This document shows positions 38,352 to 46,186 of a stretch of DNA of 64,000 nucleotides, one piece after another (within the stretch, counting starts at the first letter, position 1; each line of letters begins with the position of its first letter). The position numbers and the translations under genes are program-made. The stretch is from an uncultured Pelagibacteraceae bacterium (GTDB lineage Bacteria; Pseudomonadota; Alphaproteobacteria; Pelagibacterales; Pelagibacteraceae). The stretch lies in contig CACEOC010000001.1 of assembly GCA_902561075.1 (NCBI GenBank), forward strand, positions 1 through 64,000. The letters are read 5' to 3'. The notes below the pieces were generated by a model. That model was not told the origin of the DNA, ran no database searches, and saw only the letters and a list, made by a program, of their open reading frames with translations.

Positions 38352-38431
38352 AAAACCACATACCAGTATTGTCATAAAACGTTTACTTTTCTAAGGTATA
38401 TTTAAATAAATTTAACTTTGAAAGGATTATT

Positions 38432-38716
38432 ATGAAAGATTATTTAGCAACTCACGTTTTTAAATCAGAGGAAATGAAGAAAAAATTTCACGAAGTTGTA
38501 GGCTCAACTTCTCCAGAGGATCTTAAAAAAGGTGTAAACGGGGAAAAAGCCGTGTGTCATATGACAATGATGGGCGCAGGAAGCTCAATGAAAATGTATT
38601 GCAAATGGCAAGCGGAAAGTCCTGAGGCTATTATTGATCAATTAGGAGATATGAATAATTTTTTTGATACCACTTCAGAGGAATGTTCGCAAGTCATGGA
38701 CTTTTCTAAAATGTAA
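38432..38716 (+). CDS. Small protein, unknown
   Basis: 94 aa, RBS-like AAAGGATT before ATG; first gene of small-gene run. Confidence 0.6.
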   Translation: MKDYLATHVFKSEEMKKKFHEVVGSTSPEDLKKGVNGEKAVCHMTMMGAGSSMKMYCKWQAESPEAIIDQLGDMNNFFDTTSEECSQVMDFSKM

Positions 38717-38747
38717 ATTAAAAACAAATTAAATTAAAGGAGGAAAA

Positions 38748-39131
38748 ATGGATGTAAAAGAACGAACGAGAAAAGCATATGAGCTTTTTGGTAAAGGTGA
38801 TATGGAAACTTTTTTTAATGAAATGATTGATGATAGTATTGTATGGACATTTCCAGGTAAAGAAGGTGTTCATCCGTTATCAGGAGTACATAAAGGTAAA
38901 CAAGCTATGATGGCTGCGATGTCAAAAATTCCATCAATCTGGCCAAATTTTCATTTAAAAATTTTAGACATGATCAGTGAGGGTAATAAAGTATTTGTTA
39001 GAGTACATGCAACTGCTGATAATATGGATACTATATTTGGTCATTATTTTGAATCTAGTGATGAAGGAAAAACTAAAGTTATGATGACTTTTGACGATAC
39101 TCTAAGCATGTTTAATGCGATGAAAAAATAA
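38748..39131 (+). CDS. NTF2-like/SnoaL-like protein
   Basis: RTRKAYELFGKGDMETFFNEMIDDSIVWTFPG; strong RBS AAAGGAGG. Confidence 0.7.
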   Translation: MDVKERTRKAYELFGKGDMETFFNEMIDDSIVWTFPGKEGVHPLSGVHKGKQAMMAAMSKIPSIWPNFHLKILDMISEGNKVFVRVHATADNMDTIFGHYFESSDEGKTKVMMTFDDTLSMFNAMKK

Positions 39132-39158
39132 ATTATTTTAGATAAGGAAGGAAAAAAC

Positions 39159-39449
39159 ATGGAAAAGGAAATGTTAGCTTTAGTTAATCTTAAAGAAGGT
39201 AAACTAGAAAGTTTTATGGGTTGGATGCAATCTGACGAAGGTATGGAGGTACGAAAAAGTGTTGCTTATCCTGAAAAAACCATAGGAGGAATGAAACCTG
39301 ATAAAAGCGGTATTTTGTTCAAAGTTTCAGTTCATAATGAGGCAGGAATGAAAGAATTCGTTGCTGGAAAAAATCCTACAGCTAAAGCAATCTATGAAGA
39401 ATGTGTGGACAATGTTCAGCTTTGGGAATTAAAAAAAGTGGATTTTTAA
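39159..39449 (+). CDS. Small alpha/beta protein, unknown
   Basis: 96 aa, RBS AAGGAAGG; collinear with neighbours. Confidence 0.6.
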   Translation: MEKEMLALVNLKEGKLESFMGWMQSDEGMEVRKSVAYPEKTIGGMKPDKSGILFKVSVHNEAGMKEFVAGKNPTAKAIYEECVDNVQLWELKKVDF

Positions 39450-39451
39450 TT

Positions 39452-39829
39452 GTGAGAAAATTTTTTATTATTTTGTTTAGTTTGACTTTTATTAATAATG
39501 TAAATGCTGGAGATTTAAGTAAAGAGAAAACTGAAAAGGCATGGGATTGTGTTGGTATATATATGGCTAATTACTTTTTGCCATCTGGAGAAACTTTTGA
39601 ATACAGTATGAAGGAAAAGTCTATGGCTTCTGTTAAAGTGTGGAAAACTTATGCTTTAGAGATTGGTATTAAAGAAAAAGACTGGGACGACGGAACTAAT
39701 AAGGCAGTGGATAAACATTATGGTTCAAAATATAATAAAGAGCTAACTGATAATTGCCATGCCTTTTTAGAGGAGACTATTCCAAACGGTAAAGACCGTG
39801 TCGAAAAAGTTGTTCAAACCTTATATTAA
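39452..39829 (+). CDS. Secreted small protein (paralogue of next gene)
   Basis: GTG start at 39452 gives a signal peptide VRKFFIILFSLTFINNVNAG; two Cys conserved with 39832-40209. Confidence 0.65.
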   Translation: MRKFFIILFSLTFINNVNAGDLSKEKTEKAWDCVGIYMANYFLPSGETFEYSMKEKSMASVKVWKTYALEIGIKEKDWDDGTNKAVDKHYGSKYNKELTDNCHAFLEETIPNGKDRVEKVVQTLY

Positions 39830-39831
39830 AA

Positions 39832-40209
39832 ATGAAGAAAACATTTTTAAGTTTGATAATCATTTTTTACACTACTATTTCTTTTGGAGGAGGTCATATA
39901 ACTAAAGAGGATAAGGAAAAAGCTATAAAATGCTTGGGTCATTATACTTCAATTTCGTTCATACCTGCGAATGAAATCGAGGCTATCAGACTTGAATATG
40001 CTTTAGCCTCTTACAAAATTGTAAGAGAATATCTACTAAATGAAAAAGTTAAAGGTGAAGAAATTAATAAAGGGACTAATGAAGAATTGGACAAATTAAT
40101 TGGTAAACCATTTAACGAAGAAAGGAATAATAAATGTAATTCATTCATTTATGATTTGATACCGGGTTCTAAAGATCAAATCGAAAAACTAAGAGGAACA
40201 TTAGAATAA
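39832..40209 (+). CDS. Secreted small protein (paralogue of previous gene)
   Basis: MKKTFLSLIIIFYTTISFGGG signal peptide; similar spacing KA-C...NC-F-IP--KD--EK. Confidence 0.65.
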   Translation: MKKTFLSLIIIFYTTISFGGGHITKEDKEKAIKCLGHYTSISFIPANEIEAIRLEYALASYKIVREYLLNEKVKGEEINKGTNEELDKLIGKPFNEERNNKCNSFIYDLIPGSKDQIEKLRGTLE

Positions 40210-40231
40210 TAAACATTTGAAAGGAGAATAA

Positions 40232-40555
40232 ATGGCAAAATTTTATTTAATAGGTAAAATAAGTGGGGAATTAATGAAGAGAATGCAAAATGAACCATCT
40301 GCAGACAGATTCGCATCTACAAAAAAGGTAACAGAAGCTGCTGGTTTAAAACTTATTTCTTACGAGTGGGTAAGAGGTAGATTTGACGTAATTTCTTGTG
40401 TTGAGGGTGACTACGAGCAAGCCGTTGCCTTAAAAATAGCTTTTAAAAATTCTGGTCTTATGGATGAGTTAATGGTTCACGAAGTAATTGATTACAATAA
40501 AGCATTTACGAATGCAGCAAATGCAGCTAATAGTGTTGTTAAACCAGGAAAATAA
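40232..40555 (+). CDS. GYD-domain-like / dimeric alpha-beta barrel protein
   Basis: Resembles 63305-63622: ...AAGLKLISYEWVRGRFDVISCVEGDYEQAVALKIAFKNSGLMDELMVHEVIDYNKA. Confidence 0.65.
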   Translation: MAKFYLIGKISGELMKRMQNEPSADRFASTKKVTEAAGLKLISYEWVRGRFDVISCVEGDYEQAVALKIAFKNSGLMDELMVHEVIDYNKAFTNAANAANSVVKPGK

Positions 40556-40571
40556 AATAAAGGAGAAATAA

Positions 40572-40892
40572 ATGTCAATACTAGCTAAATACAATAAAGC
40601 GATGGAAGACAAAGATGAAACGGCGTTAAGAGATATAATTCATGACGATTATACTTTTACGATGCACAAAACAGGAAATGTTTTAAAAAAAGACGATGTA
40701 GTTAAATGGGCAATGAGTGGCGATATTAATAGGGAAAAAGTAAGAGTTATATATGAGAACGATGAAATAGGTATTGAGCATGCATTTGTTACATTTCAAG
40801 ATGGAAATAAAGAAGCTGTAATGGGAGTTTTTAAATATAAAGATGGAAAAGTGATTGCATTTGAAACTGGTGCAACCCCTATGCCTAAATAA
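40572..40892 (+). CDS. NTF2-like protein
   Basis: LAKYNKAMEDKDETALRDIIHDDYTFTMHKTG; RBS AAAGGAG. Confidence 0.65.
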   Translation: MSILAKYNKAMEDKDETALRDIIHDDYTFTMHKTGNVLKKDDVVKWAMSGDINREKVRVIYENDEIGIEHAFVTFQDGNKEAVMGVFKYKDGKVIAFETGATPMPK

Positions 40893-41444
40893 GTGAAAAA
40901 AATATTATTATCCATAATATTAATTTGTTTGTCATTTGTTTCGAATGCCGAAGAAAATTACGATAAACAATTAGATAATTTATTTAATCAATTGAGGAGT
41001 ACGAGTAGCTCAATTGCTGCTAAAGAGATTGAGTCTAAAATTTGGAAAATGTGGACTACACATCCCTCAGAGGAAAGTCTTACAAATCTCTTAGCAAAAG
41101 GCTCTTATTACATGTCTCAAAACCAATTGACATCTGCACATAACGTATTTTCAAAAGCTATAGAGTTAGATCCTAAATGGGCAGAAGCTTGGAATAAAAG
41201 AGCCACAGTTCTCTACTTGATGGGGAATTACGAACTTTCACAAAATGATATAGACGAGGTTTTAAAAATAGAAAAAAGACATTTTGGAGCTTTATCTGGA
41301 CAAGGAATGGTTCAAACAGCTTTAAAGAATTATCAAAAAGCAATAGACAGTTATATTGAAGCTCATAAGATTTATCCATCAATGAAAACTCCTTTAATTA
41401 TGATTGAAAAACTTCAAGTTTTGATACAACAAGAAAGCATTTAA
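40893..41444 (+). CDS. Secreted TPR protein
   Basis: Signal peptide, SKAIELDPKWAEAWNKRATVLYLMGNYELSQNDIDEVL; GTG start. Confidence 0.75.
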   Translation: MKKILLSIILICLSFVSNAEENYDKQLDNLFNQLRSTSSSIAAKEIESKIWKMWTTHPSEESLTNLLAKGSYYMSQNQLTSAHNVFSKAIELDPKWAEAWNKRATVLYLMGNYELSQNDIDEVLKIEKRHFGALSGQGMVQTALKNYQKAIDSYIEAHKIYPSMKTPLIMIEKLQVLIQQESI

Positions 41445-41446
41445 AT

Positions 41447-41674
41447 ATGTTTTCAAAAAAATATTCTAATCTTTTATTTACCTTAATAATGGGGTTTGGA
41501 ATGAGTTTATTAATGACTTTAATCATAACATTTATTAACACAGGAATGGATGAGCAATTTATTAATAGATTCCTAAAAGCATGGTCAATAAGCTTTCCTA
41601 TAGCAATAAGCGCCATATTAATGGTTGCCCCAATTGCAAGAAAATTTGTAGATAAAATTACAAAATCATCTTAG
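41447..41674 (+). CDS. DUF2798-like small membrane protein
   Basis: Two TM segments, FLKAWSISFPIAI...APIARKFVDKI. Confidence 0.75.
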   Translation: MFSKKYSNLLFTLIMGFGMSLLMTLIITFINTGMDEQFINRFLKAWSISFPIAISAILMVAPIARKFVDKITKSS

Positions 41675-41700
41675 AATGATTTTAAACTGATTTAAAAAAA

Positions 41701-41946
41701 ATGTTTAAAATTATAATATTATATGAAGTAGTCTTTATTATATTTTGGAATGTTCTCTATTTTGCTAATGGAGATTTCAACTCTTGGGTTGGTGAACAGT
41801 TTTTAGCAGCCCTATACACTTTCTTGTCCACTATGGCTCTTGGTTTAACGGTTGTATATATAATTTATGTTACAGCAAAATTATCTGGATTTTTAGATAA
41901 AATAAGAAGTACAAAAGATCCTAGAAGAGATGTTGGTCACCAATAA
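41701..41946 (+). CDS. Small membrane protein, unknown
   Basis: 81 aa, two hydrophobic segments. Confidence 0.55.
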   Translation: MFKIIILYEVVFIIFWNVLYFANGDFNSWVGEQFLAALYTFLSTMALGLTVVYIIYVTAKLSGFLDKIRSTKDPRRDVGHQ

Positions 41947-42247
41947 TTTCTTTGCTATCTAAAACGCTTTCTATATCTAATTTAGAATATAAATGTGGAA
42001 ATATTTCTCCATTAGTAGATTGTTCCCAAACGAGTTTCGTTAAAGTGTCTACTTTTAAGATTAATAAAAATAAATTTTTCTGACCCACATAATATTTCTT
42101 TAAAGTCTGATTAACTTGTTCTTTATTAGAAAGATGAATAAAACCATCTTCAATATCACTTTTTGATCCATCCCAGGATTTTTTTTGTTTTAAAATATCC
42201 CACTCTTGTTTTGTGCAAATTTTATAAACATAGTCTATTCTCGTCAT
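41921..42247 (-). CDS. DUF952-like protein
   Basis: YKICTKQEWDILKQKKSWDGSKSDIEDGFIHLSNKEQVNQTLKKYY; PHLYSKLDIESV. Confidence 0.85.
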   Translation of the reverse strand: MTRIDYVYKICTKQEWDILKQKKSWDGSKSDIEDGFIHLSNKEQVNQTLKKYYVGQKNLFLLILKVDTLTKLVWEQSTNGEIFPHLYSKLDIESVLDSKEIIGDQHLF

Positions 42248-42636
42248 TTAAATTTTTCGTCTAATTCAACTTGATAACCTTCTACTAGTCTATTTGCTTC
42301 GTTGGCCATACCTGTCACAGCGATCATCTCACTTAACATTTCTTTTGTTGCACCTTTTTTAATTGCTGCCGCACTATGTGATCTAATACAATATTCACAA
42401 CCATTTGAAACTGACACAGCAACATAAATTAATTCTTTTGTTACCTCGTCTAAACTACCTTTTTTCATAACTTGCTTCATTGAGCTCCATGTTCTCTCAA
42501 GTGTTTCTGGATCATTTGCAATATATTTCCAAAAATTTGGAACCTCTTCTATCTTTCTAGAACTTTTTATATCTTCGAAAACTTTTTTTACTTTATCTGA
42601 TGCTTCATTTTCATTTATAGGTTTAAAAATTGGCAT
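42244..42636 (-). CDS. Carboxymuconolactone decarboxylase / AhpD-like protein
   Basis: VSNGCEYCIRSHSAAAIKKGAT (CxxCxxxH). Confidence 0.9.
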   Translation of the reverse strand: MPIFKPINENEASDKVKKVFEDIKSSRKIEEVPNFWKYIANDPETLERTWSSMKQVMKKGSLDEVTKELIYVAVSVSNGCEYCIRSHSAAAIKKGATKEMLSEMIAVTGMANEANRLVEGYQVELDEKFK

Positions 42637-42645
42637 ATTCCTCCT

Positions 42646-43449
42646 TTAAATTGCTGGTTTAAGTAATTTAATCATTTGTTTTTTATTTTTTTCATTGTTT
42701 GCGACAATAATATTTCCAGCTTTTTTTGCTTCATCACCATTCCAAGTAGACAATTTACCTCCTGCTGCCTCAATTATAGGAATTAATGGGTGAATATCCC
42801 ATATTTTATTTCCACATTGTAAAACTATATCTATTTTACCTTCCGCTAAATGTGAGTAACTTAATGCATCAAAGCATGGAAACTCTAAAAGTTTTAAAAC
42901 TTTAGGAATTTTTTTCTGTTTATTTAGTGGTAATGCTCCGTGAAATGCACCAGCAACTCTAGCTTTATTAAAATTTACCTTGCTGTTAACTTTTATTCTT
43001 ATTCTTTTTCCATTTTCAAATTTATAGGCAACTTTACTATTACAATTTATGTAGTATTTTTTTAATTCAGGAAAATTTGCCAATCCTAAGATAGGATCAC
43101 CTTTATAGTTTAATGATATCAAATTACTCCATGAAGGGTTCCCAATAACATAGGACCTAGTCCCATCTATTGGGTCTATTACCCAAGAATAATTACTATC
43201 CGATTTTTTTTTTCCAAATTCTTCTCCTATAATTTGATGATTAGGAAATTTTTTTGTTATTTTAGACCTTATAAACCTCTCAAAAGCTTTGTCTGATGAT
43301 GTAACTGGGTCATACCCCCTTCCCTTCAATTTATTAGTCACCTTAAAAGACTTGCTTAATTTCGAGGTATAAAATCTAGTTAATTCCTTGGCTAAATTAT
43401 TGAGGAATTTATAATAGATTTTGTAATTAAACTTTTTTATCTGTGGCAT
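42646..43449 (-). CDS. Inositol monophosphatase family protein (histidinol-phosphatase-like)
   Basis: DPVTSSDKAFERFI, IIGEEFG, WVIDPIDGTRSYVIG, WDIHPLIPIIEAAGG. Confidence 0.9.
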   Translation of the reverse strand: MPQIKKFNYKIYYKFLNNLAKELTRFYTSKLSKSFKVTNKLKGRGYDPVTSSDKAFERFIRSKITKKFPNHQIIGEEFGKKKSDSNYSWVIDPIDGTRSYVIGNPSWSNLISLNYKGDPILGLANFPELKKYYINCNSKVAYKFENGKRIRIKVNSKVNFNKARVAGAFHGALPLNKQKKIPKVLKLLEFPCFDALSYSHLAEGKIDIVLQCGNKIWDIHPLIPIIEAAGGKLSTWNGDEAKKAGNIIVANNEKNKKQMIKLLKPAI

Positions 43450-43514
43450 GATAGTTATGTCATACTATTTTATTTATCTTGATAAAAGTTAAATTTTAAA
43501 TAATCCTAGAAATA

Positions 43515-44618
43515 ATGAAGATTGAATTACATAATAATAAAGTATTATTTAATAATGGATCATCATCTAAAGAGATACATCCTTTCTGGTTAAGAGAGAG
43601 GATTAGTAATGAAGAATACTTCGATAATAATACACAACAAAGGAAATTTGATCCAACTTTTTTAAAAACTGATATTTCTATTTTAAGTGTAAAGATTAAT
43701 AATGATCTGCTTGAAATAAACTTTAATGATGGTGTGAATTTTAAATTAGAGATTGATAAAATTATACAAGAATATTCTAGAGATGATTTTTTTATTCAGT
43801 CAATAAAAAAAGAGAAGTGGAAATCTAACTTTGTAAACATTGAAAAATATAATTACACAGATGAACTTTTTGAAAGCAAGACCATGTATGATTTGCTTAT
43901 TAAATTTTACAAATATGGTTTTGTAATTTTTAAAAATGTTCCTACGAATGATAACTTCATAGTAAAATTTGCAAATTCTATTGGTAGTATTAGAAGGACA
44001 AATTTTGGTGAATTTTTTAATGTTAAATCTGTGCCGAAACCAAATGATTTAGCATACACATCTCTACCCCTTGCTCCTCATACAGATAATCCATACCGGA
44101 ATCCTGTTCCATGTATTCAGCTTTTACATTGTATAACCAATGAAGTAAGTGGAGGTTTTTCAACTTTGGTAGATGGTTACACAGTAACTGAAGATCTTAA
44201 AAATGAATTTAAAGAATATTATGACATTCTTACTAAAGTAAAGGTTAAATTTAAATTTATAGACAAGGATGTTATTTTAGAAGGTTGGTCTGAATTAATT
44301 AAGTTAGATGAAAATAAAGAATTTAAACAAGTTAAATTTAGTCCAAGATTAGACTTTGTACCAATTTTAGAAAAAAAAGAACTGGATTTATATTATAAAG
44401 CGAGAAATAAAATATCTGAAATGTATAATTCAGATGAATATAGAATTGAATTTAAACTAACGCCTGGGGATTTATTAATGATGGATAATTATAGATTGTT
44501 ACATGGAAGAACAGAATTTGATACAAATGAAGGAAGTAGATTTCTGCAAGGAGCCTATATTGATTTTGATAGTACAGAAGGTAAATTAAGACACTTAAAA
44601 AGAAAATTTAATTTTTGA
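43515..44618 (+). CDS. TauD/TfdA family 2-oxoglutarate-dependent dioxygenase (gamma-butyrobetaine dioxygenase-like)
   Basis: N-terminal HPFWLRER domain, LAPHTDNPYRNPVPCIQLLHC, GDLLMMDNYRLLHGRTEF. Confidence 0.88.
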   Translation: MKIELHNNKVLFNNGSSSKEIHPFWLRERISNEEYFDNNTQQRKFDPTFLKTDISILSVKINNDLLEINFNDGVNFKLEIDKIIQEYSRDDFFIQSIKKEKWKSNFVNIEKYNYTDELFESKTMYDLLIKFYKYGFVIFKNVPTNDNFIVKFANSIGSIRRTNFGEFFNVKSVPKPNDLAYTSLPLAPHTDNPYRNPVPCIQLLHCITNEVSGGFSTLVDGYTVTEDLKNEFKEYYDILTKVKVKFKFIDKDVILEGWSELIKLDENKEFKQVKFSPRLDFVPILEKKELDLYYKARNKISEMYNSDEYRIEFKLTPGDLLMMDNYRLLHGRTEFDTNEGSRFLQGAYIDFDSTEGKLRHLKRKFNF

Positions 44619-45481
44619 CAATTAAAGATACACTTGTTGCATCATTAGTCCCAATTTTTTTAGGTTTTGGTTTTGTAATAGCTAAACCTGCTATGGATGA
44701 TTTTCCTCCAATACTTCTAATGGGTTTGAGATTCACATTTGCAGCATCCATTTTGATATGGTGGTTTCCGATACCTAAGGGGTATCTTGTAAAAATTTTC
44801 ATTGCATCTTTAGTTGCTAATACAATTCAATATAGTGTCACTTATAGTGGATTAAATTTAATAGATGCCTCTGCAGCTGTTTTATTAGTACAAACAGAGG
44901 TTCCATTTGGAGTTTTGTTTGCATACTTTATGCTTAAAGAAAAACCAACAATAAGAAGTTTAATAGGAATATTTATAGCTTTTATTGGTGTGTATATTTT
45001 AACTGGCTCACCAAGTTTAGATGGTAAATTTATAGGAATTTTTCTTACTATATTAGGATCGGGTATTTGGGCATTAGGCCAAGTTTTAGTAAAGCCTTTA
45101 AGTAAAGAATTAAACCCTTTAACTTTAGTTGCATGGCTAGCCCTTTTTTCTGGACCTATATTAATATTAATGTCAAATATTTTCGACGGAAACTCCATAA
45201 ATTATATTAAATCTGCAAACATGGACTCTTGGATAATTGCGATTTATTTAGGTTTCTTTATGCAACCTATTACTTATGGATGTTTTTACTATGTATTAAA
45301 AAATAATCCTCTTTATAAAGTTTTGCCTATTGTAACAATGGGTATTCCACTAACTGGCCTACTAGCAGCAATATTTCTACTTAAAGAAAGTCCGACCACT
45401 GAATTATATGTAGGAGGATCAATAATTTTGTTGGGTGTTATTTTGATTGTTTATACAAAAAAAGGAAAGAAGATCACTTAA
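44615..45481 (+). CDS. EamA/DMT family transporter
   Basis: Ten hydrophobic segments with EamA repeats; TTG start overlapping upstream TGA. Confidence 0.85.
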   Translation: MTIKDTLVASLVPIFLGFGFVIAKPAMDDFPPILLMGLRFTFAASILIWWFPIPKGYLVKIFIASLVANTIQYSVTYSGLNLIDASAAVLLVQTEVPFGVLFAYFMLKEKPTIRSLIGIFIAFIGVYILTGSPSLDGKFIGIFLTILGSGIWALGQVLVKPLSKELNPLTLVAWLALFSGPILILMSNIFDGNSINYIKSANMDSWIIAIYLGFFMQPITYGCFYYVLKNNPLYKVLPIVTMGIPLTGLLAAIFLLKESPTTELYVGGSIILLGVILIVYTKKGKKIT

Positions 45482-46185
45482 CCAAATTTTTGTAAGACAG
45501 GGAAAATTTCTAAAAGAAAATAACCTATAATTTGTAATTGGTTTGTAATTATTAATATACCAGTTATTAATAAAAGTGATCCTCCTATTCTGTTTATTAT
45601 TACCATCTTTTGTTTAAGATTTTTTGAAACTAGCATAAATTTTTGGATTAAATATCCTGAAAATATAAATGGTAAAGCTAATCCAATAGAATAAAAACTT
45701 AAGAGCATTATACCTTTTGGAAGACTGTCTGTAGTAGATGCATATATTAAAATTGACCCAAGTATTGGCCCTATACATGGGGTCCATCCAAATGCAAATG
45801 CCATACCTATTAGAATTGGTGCAAGCAATCCTTTATTACTAGTTGATTGAATTCTTTTTTCATAATTTAAAAATTTAATATTTATTATTCCAATAATATG
45901 AAGTGAAAATATAATTATCACTACGCCAGCAAAAATTCTCAATTCTATTGAATTCTTAAGTAATAATTGTCCAATAAAAGATGCAGCAGCACCAAATATT
46001 ATAAATACTATTGAGAAGCCTAAAGTAAATAAAATTATAGGAAGTAAATTTGTATTTTTTTTCTCTAGTATTTCATCCAAAGTGCTACCGGATATATAAG
46101 CTATATAACCTGGTATTAGAGGTAAAACACATGGAGATAAAAAACTTATTACCCCAGCACCTAAAGCAAATAATATTTCTAACAT
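45478..46185 (-). CDS. ccdA: Cytochrome c biogenesis protein CcdA family
   Basis: GAGVISFLSPCVLPLIPGYIAYISG and AFAFGWTPCIGPILGSIL; internal Met start at 46185 avoids overlap with ppc. Confidence 0.92.
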   Translation of the reverse strand: MLEILFALGAGVISFLSPCVLPLIPGYIAYISGSTLDEILEKKNTNLLPIILFTLGFSIVFIIFGAAASFIGQLLLKNSIELRIFAGVVIIIFSLHIIGIINIKFLNYEKRIQSTSNKGLLAPILIGMAFAFGWTPCIGPILGSILIYASTTDSLPKGIMLLSFYSIGLALPFIFSGYLIQKFMLVSKNLKQKMVIINRIGGSLLLITGILIITNQLQIIGYFLLEIFPVLQKFG

Positions 46186-46186
46186 A

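Noticed and set aside
38006-38359. 117-aa minus-strand ORF
   Set aside because: Antisense to cysK; no recognisable motif.
44842-45198. 118-aa minus-strand ORF
   Set aside because: Antisense to the EamA transporter gene; composition typical of a shadow ORF.
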